A stretch of DNA of 64,000 nucleotides from Blasia pusilla. Taxonomy: Eukaryota; Marchantiophyta; Marchantiopsida; Blasiales. The DNA lies in the NCBI GenBank assembly GCA_050084515.1, contig CM114272.1, positions 58,404,001-58,468,000 of the forward strand. The letters are read 5' to 3'. Below the pieces are notes generated by a model. It was not told the DNA's origin and ran no database searches. It was given only the letters and a program-made list of their open reading frames with translations. Positions within the stretch are counted from its first letter, which is position 1; each line of letters opens with the position of its first letter. Shown piece after piece: positions 10,850-22,060 of this stretch. Made by a program: the position numbers and the translations under genes.

Positions 10850-11910
10850 TGATCGAAGCGCGAGCGTTGTAGAGGGATTTCATCATTCTCAGGCAGGCCT
10901 CTCTCCTTTCTGAGGTATTCGCGCCCGCTACATTTACGGATTGTGTCGTAACTTGCCAGAGATCGTCGAACGTTTAGGGAAGTATTATGTGATTGGTGAT
11001 TCACTTGCGCCTCATTCGCCGCCGAGTACTTGAAGCCAGTATTGAGGGATTCGCAAGTGAATCACCGATCACATAATACTTGTCACAACTAGGCAAGGAT
11101 CGAACGTTGTGGATAATTTTAGGCGATCGGTGCACTGATTCCCGACGAGCGAAGGTCTTCGGAGATTTTATCGCTGACAGGTAGGCCTTGTGAGGGATTG
11201 ATTCGCTTTTGACTCTTTCACGTTGTCGAGACTCATTTGTGGAACTCATCAATTATCGACGAGCGAACGTTGTTGGACATGCAATCGTTGACATTCAGGC
11301 CTTCTTAGAGATTCATTCCTTGCCCATTCACCGTCTGGTACCTGAACAGAGTTGGACTGACTGGACGGTTTTGGACATTTCCGCACTAGTAGGCAGCCAT
11401 AGTGGTGAGGGATGTTCTCTTTCTCCACTGCCGGTCTCTTACCTGTGCACGGATCGACTAGCCAATGCTTTTGGACATTTTGGTACTTACAGGCAGGCAT
11501 CATGAGGGACTCACTCCCAGTTCATTCACTGTGTTCTAACTTGGCGATCGTTAGTGACCGGCGAGTGAACGTTTTGGACGTTTGATCACTTACAGGCGTC
11601 GTCAGGGATCAAATTTGGACATTGCACCTCCAATGTGTCTCGTTAGGGATTCACTACTGGCCCTTCACGGTCTCGCAACTAAAGAAATGATTGAAGAGTG
11701 ATTTGCTTCGTTAGAGATTCAATCCCCCCACCACCTCTCCTTTCCCACTTCTTCGCGCAATTCAACAACTCTCGAACGTTGTTGGACATTTGAACACTGA
11801 CAGGCCTCGTTATGGATTCATTCCCGGCTCTATTGCGGTGTTGTATGTGAAACCCGGCAACGATCGATGAGCAAACCCTTTGGGCACTTCATCAATGACA
11901 AACATAGGTA
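10850..11910 (+). repeat. Degenerate tandem array 1 (unit about 100-130 bp)
   Basis: The same chain of short blocks recurs about eight to ten times: CGAACGTTGTTGGACATTT, then a CACTGACAGGC-like block, then GAGGGATTCATTCCC, then CCCATTCACCGTGT, then ACTTGGCAACGATCGACGAG. Clear starts lie near 10855, 11095, 11265, 11370, 11470, 11565 and 11775. The units differ a good deal, so the array is old. No open frame is kept between units, so coding use is unlikely. Confidence 0.6.
10979..11081. repeat. 30-bp inverted repeat inside array 1
   Basis: AAGTATTATGTGATTGGTGA and its continuation near 10980-11009 pair with 11052-11081, with one mismatch in 30 bp across a loop of about 42 bp. The inverted copy shows that array 1 contains at least one flipped unit piece. 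Confidence 0.65.
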
Positions 11911-12229
11911 GGGCTTTGAGACGAAGATTTTCGAACCCTAAGTTGCATCTAGCGATCGAGTCACGACTGTTAACGATCACGGCACGCAGGAATGAGTTTC
12001 GGTATAGGTGGAGCTCTGGATGAGATAAGGGAAGTGGACGGTTGGAAGTTCATCACACGGTGTGGAACGATTCACAACCTCGAAATAAATATTACCGAGG
12101 GCACCTCGAAACTGGAGTCCCTGTCCACTTTTACTTTATCTGGATAAAGTTTCTGTTTCACCGTCGTTTACAGGTCTTCCTCGACACTTTCAGTGAACAG
12201 ATGACTGACGATGATCAGTGCAGACCACA

Positions 12230-13030
12230 ATATGTTATTCGAGATTCAGAAATTTATTTGAGGATACTCAGTCGAGAAGACGAATTTGAAATTGCTGTCT
12301 CATTATCATACATTTTATATGTCTGCTTCGATTTCAGTTGCATTGTAATTCGTCAGGCTAGGCCTACGGGCAGTGGATTAAGATATTCACTGCAGGATAC
12401 GCACTCCACAGTTCGATGAAGTTTCTATCTTATGATCGTCAATCGTAAGGATGCGAAGTTTTTATTTGCAGTGTACTCAGTCCAGTAGCTGTGGATCCAG
12501 ATATTCACTCCCAGTCCCCAGGATGAATTTGAAGTTACTATGTCATGGCCTTCTATCTTATGTCTCCAGTTTCCAGTCGACTGATTATTGATGAAGATCA
12601 ATTGCAATCTAGCTAGCTAGGCTAGAAATTGTGGATGCGAGCCATTCGCTCCTGGAGCGTGACTCTGCTCTTGGTTGGAGTTGTCTCATAATCATATACT
12701 GTATATCTGATCAGTTTTGAGCAACTCAACGGGTCCTGGATGATGCTCGATTTCACTGTACCGAGCAAGGCTAGGAGCTGTGAATCCAAATATTAAGTCC
12801 GGGATCTTCGATGCATTTAAACTCGTCATATCATCATCATGTATATTATTGCTGGGATAGGAGCTATGGTTGTTGGGACATTCACTGCAAGAGCTTCAGT
12901 CCCCTCCTGGCTCGAGTGGTTTCATAGTCAGATATCCCCTGTCTGCTCTTTTGTGGAGTAGTTTCAACCGGTGATTGATAACTGCAATGTGTACATAGCT
13001 AGGTTCGGAGCTTTGCATTGATAGAAATAC
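12230..13030 (+). repeat. Degenerate tandem array 2 (unit about 130-170 bp)
   Basis: A second chain of blocks, unrelated to array 1, recurs about four to five times. It contains TAGCTAGGCTAG, AGCTGTGGATCCAGATATTCACT, GATGAATTTGAAGTTACT, CATCATATAT-like blocks, and GTCGACTGATTATTGATGA. Copies are visible near 12270-12400, 12480-12620, 12640-12790, 12790-12960 and 12960-13030. No conserved frame is seen. Confidence 0.5.
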
Positions 13031-15160
13031 AGATCAAATTGTCTGCTGATCTTTCTCTCCTTGCACATGTCCCGCTGAACTTTGGTCAGCTTTGTAACTG
13101 GGGTCACTTTGTTTGAGTTCCTTGTTAATTCTCAACTCTGTATGTTTCTAATTCTTTAATTGCCATGGACCTTTAGTGTTGGCATGGTCAAGCTGTGCTT
13201 CTCCCCGTATGCTGGCCTGTCTTGAAAAATATTGATATCTAGCTTAATCATGCCCATCCCTAAATCTAGTTAGCCAATACTGACTTAGATTATCTTTGAG
13301 GGTAATCTCGAGTTAGGGCTAGCCACCATCATCTATTGAATCAGTTGAGAAGATCCAAAGGTCAGAAATGCATTATCTAATGTATAATTGGATCTTTGTG
13401 AGTGTGAGATAAATCGTTCTACGGCATGTTCAACTTTTGGTGGGAATTCCTGAGGCTCTTGATGTGTTGTGTAGCATTGGCCCTAATGTAGAGTGATATG
13501 AGAGAAAGAAAGAGAGTGAGACTCGTAGGCAAATCGTGTTGTCCAGATAGTTGATGGACATTTTTCTTGCTTTGTGATAATAGCCATGTGTGATTTTTGA
13601 GCTGGAGCTATTGGAGTTGTGCTGTGAATGCAAGGTGTGGTTATGTAGACCCCTTCTTAGGATTGGATAGATCACAAGGAAGGTTACACTAGGACAGGAA
13701 TCTGGTTAGAAAAGAGAGCCAGGAACTGATTTGGCGATAGTGCACCTTGAAAGCATGGATGGGCTAGTTGAAGCGAGTTCTGAATCTGTGCAAGAGAGGG
13801 CTAGTGATCTACCTTTTCAACAGACTCCTTCAAAGGTGTTGGCCTGCACCTCATTTGTTGGGCTAGTTTGATTATCTGCTCATGATGTGTTGGCTTGCTC
13901 CTTATGTGTGGGTCTATTGTATTGGCCTGCTTACCATGTGTTAGCCTGCCGTGCTCCCCTTTTTGGCATGTTCAGCTGGCCTGCTCTGGCTCTTTTTTCC
14001 CCTTCTGCATCCCTTCCCCTTATGTATCTATTTAGCGATTCCTTTAATTGTTGGTAGGAATTCACTTCCATCTCTTGCTTGCCAAGGTACAGGATTCAAT
14101 TATTAGATCCCACAGTTTTGTCTGTCGAAGAATGGGCCTCAATCTTTAGGACCTTTTGTCACATACCATTTCTTTTCCAATCAGTCATTCAGGTCTTGTA
14201 AACTGTGATAAGGTTTTGCTCTGTTGGGAAACTCACTTTCTCAACAGAAAATGTAGACACCTGCAAGCAATCCATTCCAGATTCACTCTTCCAAGTTTTG
14301 TTGTCAGAAATTCAATCAAAGGAAACCATTTCTTTCTCCCTATTCTATTTGGATGTAAAATTTGAAACAATGTCATCCGCTTGCTTGATAACCTTTGATC
14401 TTCCTACATCTGAAAACTAGAGGAGATTGTCTTTTAGACATGAAGTTTGTATTGGTTGGAAATGTATGTACATTAGTTATATGGTTTAAAATAAGTCCCT
14501 AAACCACGTGACGAGAGCATGAAAGAAGCATTATGTTACATAATAATGTGGGAGGCCTTGAAGAAAACTTGTGCTGTAATTGCCATCACAAAACTTTTGA
14601 GAATTTGGAAGAAAAGGAAACCTCATGCTCCATGTATCCCTGATCACATTGATTTAGTTAATAACTACTTCAATGCCCTTATTTTAGAGCTCTAGTTACC
14701 CTTGAAAGCCAAAAGGTAGGTGGTCTTTGGATGACTCTTAAGAGAAAGTGCCTTTGCATTCATCCTATATCTGAAAAGGTAACTTCTATTACGACCATGG
14801 AGTATGGTCGAGAATACTAGTCAACAATTATCTAAATTTAGAGTTGATAGCATTTGCACAATATGGAGAAAGGGAAGAAAAAAAAGGTTTTATTGGTGCC
14901 AACTCCCATCCAAGATGATTTGTTTGAATTAGCGGATGTTGGTATAGCCACATCCATATCACCCGCTCCTCCTCCAACTATAGAGTCCCCTTCACGAAAT
15001 GGTAAATTGTAAATGAGAAATAAATCAAACCCGTGGGATCCAAAGGGTTAAAAAGCTAAAAAACACATTATAAGTAATACACTGACTCAAGAAACAACCC
15101 TAAAGGTGTTCTCCTAGCCAATGCCATCGGTGTCAAGTCTCAATCCCGTTCGGCCACATA
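13031..15160. other. Intergenic, no gene recognised
   Basis: The short ORFs, such as the 49-codon one at 14863-15012, have no recognisable domain. Pyrimidine-rich stretches near 13850-14000 repeat TTGGCCTGC-like words. Nothing firm can be called. Confidence 0.5.
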
Positions 15161-15162
15161 AC

Positions 15163-15490
15163 ATTGGAATTTAATAAAATCTCTTAGTTGTCGGCGCCAC
15201 GATGTACCATTCCGTTCGGGCCAAGATCAAAGATTCACAAACTCAAAAGATTGAGTATTATCGCAGTCATTCAAGGTTGCACTCTTTCCCCTACTCTATT
15301 TGGAGTTTTCCTAGATGATATTGAAAAGTGGTTTGAGGAATGTGAAAGTGAAGGTGTAAAGCTTAGAGACTTACTCATCAACGATCATTCACAAACTCAA
15401 GATCTCTTGAGTTTGTGAATCTTTAATCTTGGCCCGAACGGAATGGTACAACGTGGCCACGACAACTAGGAGATTTTGTGGAATTCCAAA
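15163..15490. repeat. Foldback element with ~95-bp arms around a LINE fragment
   Basis: The left arm, 15163-15256, and right arm, 15396-15490, are reverse complements with few mismatches. The clearest part is GGCCCGAACGGAATGGTAC on the right arm against its complement on the left. The loop of about 140 bp encodes part of a LINE reverse transcriptase. A small perfect palindrome (ACTCAAGATCTCTTGAGT) sits at the inner edge of the right arm. Confidence 0.75.
15257..15415 (+). pseudogene. LINE (non-LTR) reverse transcriptase fragment
   Basis: The loop reads VIQGCTLSPTLFGVFLDDIE and continues with EKWF..., GVKL. QGCxLSPTLF is the conserved block just before the YADD catalytic box of plant L1-type reverse transcriptases. 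Only about 50 codons survive, and the catalytic box is absent. Confidence 0.65.
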
Positions 15491-16405
15491 CTACATGCTC
15501 AAACATGATGCATGCATAATAAATGTTGTAAAGTCATCTAGATACATATCAATTATATATAATTGAGAAGAGGACCAACATCCACTCATTTTCTCAATTA
15601 TATAGGATATGTAAAAGAAACACTAATCCTAATCATACCATAATCTCGAGTTAACTAACCATAGTTAAGATAGTTGCCCTTAAGTGACTAACCAAGATAT
15701 TCCTTTTCTATTTCATATGAGTACCAAATATAGCAGTTTGTTGTGTCCGATGAGCTAGACCATAATTTTGTCTTGATTATTATCCACATCATGAGCTCCC
15801 TAATCTTGGATGAATAACCCTTCCACAAGCGGATCAAGATATGTATCTAGCCTCCACTCATTTTTTCATTGCAAAACTTCGTTTTCCATGGTGTTGTGTA
15901 TGTGAAAGAGCTATATCCCATCAATTATGCTTGTTTAAGAGTTTTCTACACGATTTCAAAATAATAGGAAAACATTAATTAAAATTCTTGGTGTTTGAGA
16001 AGTGAAGTGAAGCAAGAGAAGGCACGGTTTCAATTTGGGGTAAGGAAATTTCAGTCAGAGCTTAGTGGAAGGAGATTTATGATGGAGCTCTAATGATTAT
16101 AAAACTTTGGAGGCATTTTTTTGGGCTTTGCTAGTCGGTTCAAAAATCAGGGTCCGAATTGGTCATAACAACGCTGAATTTTGGTTATAAAATTCTTGTA
16201 GAGCTCGTCGAGAGCTTTCCAACTTATCCAAAATCGTTCAATTTCAATATTTAGTGCTCCTACAATAGCAATTTCAATGTAAGAAAGTTCAATTAGTGAA
16301 GGAAAGTTGTGCAATTTGCTCTTTGAAAACCAAATTTTGACTAGTTCTTCCATATATATAGTCAATTTTGAAAATTTTCACATCATTTTTTTGTGTAGGA
16401 ATGGC

Positions 16406-19400
16406 CTCTGCTTCAATTGGAGCACTTGAGAGCATGACATTACGATTTTTGAGTAAAATTATTCTTGATGGAACATTCCTCAATAGCAATCACAAGCGAT
16501 AAGCTAGATAAGAAAATCTACGATTTCTAGAAGTTCCGCATAAAGTAATTTCTCATAGATCAAAAACTATATGAGGTTATTACATGTGATGAGGCTAAAT
16601 CAGAAGGTGATTGGACAGACTTGAATATTTACGCTTGGAAGAAACACGCAAAGTAAGTAATCCACTATATTTCAATAACTATCAATTCGTAAATAATTGG
16701 TCACACTCAAGATTTTGATACTCCAAAAAAGATATGGGATATATTGGAGAAATTTTTTTAGACATCTTCAAAGGCGAGAAAGCTTCAATTGAAATAAAAA
16801 TTGAACAAAATGAGGAAAGGATTGCAAAGCATCAATGACTATGTCTTGAGTATAAAGCATATTGTTGATCACTTAAATAATATTGGAGTGAGTATAGAAG
16901 ATGATGATTTGATTTTGTTCACTCTTCATGAGCTTGCAAAATATTAGAAGTCCTTTAATACCTCTATCTCTACAAAAGAGGACTATCCAACCTTTCAAGA
17001 ATTAGTCTCACTGTTAATCAGTGAAGAGATGCATCTAGTTGGTAGCACTAGCTTATCTAGTATGCAAGAAAATTCCCTATTTGGAGATAATGAATCAAAC
17101 AGAGACAAAGGTCGTGGTAGAAGCTTCCATAGTAGTGCTGGATACCAAACATATGGAGAAAGAGACACTCAACATAACTTCACTCAATCAACTATGAACA
17201 CTACCAAACACAATCACAAGGTGGTGATGATGGAAAATGTTGGCAGCAAGGACATCAATATGGGATCCCTAGATCTTTCAATTATTGTGGAATGAAGGAT
17301 CACAAAGCAAAGTTTTTCTTCAAGAAGAAGGCAACTATTAGAACATGAGCCTTATAGTAACAAAATGACATGGAGCAACAATCCCAAGTGCAACATCAAG
17401 AATAATAACTTTCACAAATTGAGCATTTTTTTTGTCATGACTCATTATATGAGAGCAATGGTCAAGAAAGACTTGACAACAAATTAGTACATTGATTCTA
17501 GTGCATCAAATCGCATTATCTCACAAGCTAAATGATTTAGTAGTATATACTCTATGAAAGATCTTGCAATAGTGCTCACAAGAGATGAAAATTAACATCA
17601 TATCATGCATATCGGTAATAAGTCGCAGATCTTTATATGTTGCATAAGAGAATTTGGCATATAAATTTTCCAAGATTATAGAGTCTTTCATCATCTAATC
17701 TAATAATAGGACTTCCTAAATTATTGAGTCCTACTATGTTAGAAGTATATCATGCTTGTCCGTTTGGAAAACAAGCAAGATTTCCCTTTCCAAAGCAATA
17801 TAGAATAGCATCCCTAATATTGGAGTTGATTCACAATGATGTCTAAACAACATCACAACATAGTCTTAGTGGTTGCATATACTGTGTTTCATTTATTAAT
17901 GAATTCTCTAGGTATATATGGGTAAACTTTCTAAAAGCCAAATGAGAAGTATCATCAATGTTCCAAACATTCAAAATCTTGATAGAAAAGCAGATTAGGC
18001 AACATATTCTTAAATTGCGTTGTGATGGAGGAGAAGAGTACCTTTCAACATAATTTGATGATTACTTATATCAAAATAGCATCCAACCACAAGTCACTTA
18101 CCATTACACTCCACAAAAAAATCGAGTGGTTGAGAGGAAGAATCGATATTTGTTGAGGCGGCATGTGCTATGCTAAATGAGAAGACCATGCTTAAAGTTT
18201 ATTGGGAAGAGGTTGTAGCCAAGGTTGCATAGAAATGGATAAGTTCATCCATAGGAGGGACATGCCCAAAGGGTCCTCCACCTGCACCCGAGCCTACCCT
18301 TGAGCCCGTCAAGCCTGTAATTTAGACTTAGGCTGGTGGATCTCACACCATTTTGTAGCCTGCATCAAGTCCGCAGAGGGCCCATAGGGTGGGATAGGCC
18401 CCTATTAAGCCCGCCCTAAGTGAGCTCTATTGTAGGCCATACGTTGGCTTCATGAGGGATTAAAAATGTATATGGGCTCAGCAAGCCTGGGTCTATACTA
18501 AGGGCTCTTTGGACATACGAGCGGCTCAAGTGGAGGGCGCGGATACTTAGGCTCGTACGGATATGGACATGTCCGTGGATACAAACTTTGTCCGAGTGCA
18601 ACCTTGGTTGTAGTGTGCATAGTCTTCTTAATCAACCAAACTCCAAAAGCATAAGTTTATGATAAGACTCCATTCAAAGTCTTCACAAGAAGTAAACATG
18701 ATTTTTTATTCTTGAAAGTCTTTGTCTGTATTTGTTATGCTCATGTTCCTTTTGAAAGACATTAGAAATTAGATCCCAAATGTGAGAGATGTATTTTTAT
18801 TGTTACACTGATGAAACTAAGGGATATAAGTGCTACATTCCATCCTCTAGGTCACAATGTTTTTTTTGATAAGTTGAAGTTTATGATATGCTCCATCTGA
18901 GCCTATTCCACCTCTAAACTTATCTGTTTAGGAGGATAATATGACTATAAACCAACAAATATTTTCTACAAATTCCCCAAGTACCAGTGTAGGGTTAGGA
19001 GAGCTCCTAGACTCTTCAGTTAGATATGTCAATCCATGGTCGAGAAGAGTATGTATTTAATCTGTTGACACTACTCAAATGTCAAAGGTATCCACCCTTA
19101 AAGAATACCTTCATAAATCAAGTAGAGTCATATATTTTGTTCATAGAATTATACATAAAGGATTCCTTACAATACATCATGCATATATGATGATTGTCCT
19201 TCAAGAATAGAAACCGAGTTTTTTTAAGAAGCTACATATAGGATTAAATGAATTGAAGCTATGGAGGAAGAGCTTGCTGCATCAAGATATCAACAGACTT
19301 GAGATTTGGTTGACATACCTTCGAATAAGGAAGCTATTGGTTGTAGATGGGTTTAGAAAGTCAAGCACAATCAAGATTGTATAGTGAATAGATACAAAGC

Positions 19401-20240
19401 CAGATTGGTAGCCAAGAGTTATGCACAACCATATGGCATCAATTATGAGGAGATATTTAGTCATATTGTAAAGATGAAGACTACAATAACAGTTATTGCA
19501 TTGTAGTGAGTAAGAAGTAAAACTACATCATATGGATGTGAAGAATATCTGCTTGAATGGAGATCTATATGAGGAGGTATAAATGGCTCAACCACCTAGA
19601 TATGAGCATCCAAAGTCAATCTCTATACCGATTTAAGCCAATCTTTATACTGTTGGATCAGAGCGTGAAGCTAAAAGTGGAAGAAGGAGAGTTTCTTGTA
19701 GATTCTAATATGTATATGCGCATGGTTGGAAGTTTGATCTATCTCACTCTAACTAGGTCAAACTTGAGCTATACAATTAGCCTAGAGAGCCAATTCATTC
19801 AAGCACCTCGAAAACCTCACTTTGATGATGTGAGAAGGATTATACACTATTTGAAATTCTCTATTCAACTTGGGCTTCAATTTGAACCTTTTGCGACTTT
19901 ACAATTACCGAGATTTGTACATACTGATTGCGTTGGAAGTGTGCCTAATAAATACTCTATATATATTTGGTTATTCCTTTAGCTTGGGAAGCGCAGTTAT
20001 AAGTTGGGCTTGAAAGAAGCAATCTACAATTGCTTTATCTTCAACAAAGACTCACTAGAAAGGAGCAACCAATGAAACAGATGAGCTGGTGTGGCATTGA
20101 TTACTTGTTGAGATTGATGTTAGTAACTCAAAACCTAATGTAATATATGAAGAAAATATTAAGAGCATCTAGCTTGCTAATAACCCTATGTTTCATGCTC
20201 GGAAAAAACATGTTCAGATGCACTAGCACTTTATAAGAGA
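16406..20240 (+). mobile_element. Ty1/copia retrotransposon 1, heavily decayed
   Basis: This is a gag-pol relic in copia order, with many stops. Gag starts at MASASIGALES (16406) and keeps ARKLQLK, LNKMRKGLQSINDYVL and IEDDD near 16780-16910. A Ser- and Asn-rich tail follows to 17300. Integrase remnants at 17870-18210 include FSRYIWV and an HYTPQKN block before a REKN-like Glu region. Reverse transcriptase traces run from 19260 to 19560 (YKARLVAK-like near 19395). The C-terminal RT/RNase H part, with MRMVGSLIYLTLTRSNLSY, lies at 19690-19980. No LTRs could be defined. All three reading frames contribute, so it cannot be expressed. Confidence 0.8.
18219..18605. mobile_element. hAT-like MITE (387 bp) nested in copia 1
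   Basis: The insertion interrupts the copia integrase exactly where the copia sequence resumes with LINQTPSKA. It starts CCAAGGTTGCA and ends TGCAACCTT. It is flanked by GGTTGTAG on both sides (18211-18218 and 18606-18613), an 8-bp target duplication as made by hAT transposases. The inside is GC-richer than the host element, with repeated GCCC-containing words, and has no transposase frame. It is therefore non-autonomous. Confidence 0.75.
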
Positions 20241-20974
20241 GAAAGTGTTTGTATGGGTCATCTTTTAATTATCATTAAATGCGCTCCAGGAGGGTGGGGC
20301 CCTCATTTTGTGCTTCTAAGATCCTCTTTATTGATAAGGAAGATAGGAGTACATCAAAGAGTCAAGAGAGGGGAGGGATATGGCTGATTAGGAGTGCAAC
20401 AAGTAACAAGAGTTTATGTTTTTGTTAGTTATTTCAGCGAGATGCCAATATTTGTCTATGGATGTAGAAAATGAAGGTAGAGATCTTGTCATAGTATCTT
20501 CTAAGACATCAAAGGACCTCCCAACATACAAATACTAGGTTGCCCATGATAACAAGCACTAGGATGGAAGACTCCAAACCTAGAAGCACAAGAAAAAGTT
20601 GAAAAGGAAGGGGTATATATTTGATACTAAAGTACCTCAAACCTTTAAGTAATATCATGTTAAGCTACGCGTTGTGCACCCAGAAGAGTTCATGATAGAC
20701 TCAATCTCCAAGAAAGCACAACAACTGATCCATTGATGTGCTTTAGGATCAAGGGAATTATAACTACTCACCTATGATACAAAAAATGAGGATCGTGTGA
20801 TTATGTGGTCCATTAGGGAATAATAGGGATTTCGTGCCCATACACATCACTACACAACGTATATCTTGATCACTCATTAACCACATACACACTAGACTAA
20901 CTCAATCAACCATCAAATAAAACCACGGAGCACATTATTACCAAAATATCTCCAATTAAAATAGATAAAAAATC

Positions 20975-20977
<3 letters not shown>
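20241..20977. other. Spacer between copia 1 and family B pieces
   Basis: No gene is recognised. Weak coding-like stretches have many stops and could be further retroelement remains, but no motif can be named. Confidence 0.4.

Positions 20978-21055
<78 letters not shown>
20978..21055. repeat. (CT)n microsatellite, about 78 bp
   Basis: A perfect CT run. Read as protein on the minus strand it gives an Arg-Glu repeat, which has no meaning here. Confidence 0.95.
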
Positions 21056-21058
<3 letters not shown>

Positions 21059-21139
21059 AAACCAAACCCAGTCCCATGGTGATATGATGGGGTTACTCAC
21101 AAGCAAGAACCACCATAGCTCTATCGCCTCATGCTCAAG

Positions 21140-21330
21140 AGGTTCAATAAGGAGAGAATGGTAATAGGGTATAGGTTTACTATGCATGCATCTTTGGCAT
21201 CCTTTTTGCCTTACTTTTTGCTCTATGGATAAGAGATGGATTGGCGTGCGGCCATTGGTCGTGATACTAGTGATCAGTTGTTGAACCTTTATGACCCGGA
21301 TGTGTGGGTGTAGGCATATTGGACTCCATC
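21140..21330 (+). pseudogene. Family B integrase C-terminal fragment
   Basis: The frame reads MVMGYRFTMHASLASFLPYF, then LLYG, matching the segment after the integrase core at 318-400 and 39285-39330. Positions 21240-21320 (DVWV at the end) continue the same region. It is a short decayed piece. Confidence 0.6.
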
Positions 21331-21389
21331 AACCATTTCAAAGATTGATGATTAGTAACAAGAGTGAAGGGATTACCAAACAAATAGCA

Positions 21390-22060
21390 CTTGGAATGTG
21401 CCACAACCCAAGAACTCTCCTTCATATGAGCTATATTTTTCCTCTACATCATTTTTGAGCGCCTACATAAGCAACTACAAACTGTCTACCCTCATTATCA
21501 TCTTGGATGAGCATCGCTCCAAGATCCAACATACTCTTATGAGTGTGCAACTAGAATGGACGTCCTCTAACATGTCTCCTCAAGATAGGCGCAAACGTTA
21601 GTCTATCCTTCAACATCTGAAATGATTTTTCTTGCTCATTCTCCCACTGCCACTCCTGGTTCATTGTTGTTAGCAAGGCCAATGGCTTTGAAATCATATT
21701 GAATCCCTTAACGTATCATCGATAGAAGTTCACCAATCTCATAAACACATGAACTTGACTCATATTTGTAGGGCGTAGGATATGTGATATAGCTTCTATT
21801 GAACACCAAGACCACCTAGGTATATTGTAGGTGGTCCCAACCTCCGTCCCAATAAGTATATTAAGTATTTTTGTTTGCAAGGTGTTGCTCATGTTCCCCA
21901 ACCTTAACACTACGATACCATCTATGTAACATCGAGAAAAACTCATATTAGCTAAGATCACTAAGAAAATAGAATGTGACAAAATCACTGAAATGTGTCA
22001 TAAATCTTGGAGATGCAAAGTGGCCTAGTCTGTCCTTGCGCTCACAAAAGAACTTTGATG
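21390..22060 (-). pseudogene. Family B reverse transcriptase to RNase H fragment, inverted
   Basis: On the minus strand, from 22060 downwards, the order is: the pre-catalytic block (FQ...), a decayed catalytic box CYIDG (CYIDD in the copy at 63713), a PTNMSQVHVFMRLVNFYR block near 21730, then an RNase H-like start at about 21600-21400 with QFVVAY. The frame is broken many times and the second catalytic Asp is Gly. It lies in the opposite direction to the pieces around it. Confidence 0.7.

Noticed and set aside
11992-12147. Small ORF of 51 codons starting MSFGIGGALDEIREVDGW
   Set aside because: It looks protein-like at first, but it lies next to the degenerate repeat arrays, has no known domain and no splice partner.
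12042-12419. Frame of 125 codons over the start of array 2
   Set aside because: It has no ATG start, runs into repeat units whose other copies are not open, and has no domain.
14863-15012. 49-codon frame MEKGKKKKVLLVPTPIQDD
   Set aside because: Lys-rich start and Pro-rich end, without homology I can see. Too short and isolated to call.
20975-21187. Frame with a long Arg-Glu tail
   Set aside because: It is only the CT microsatellite read as codons.
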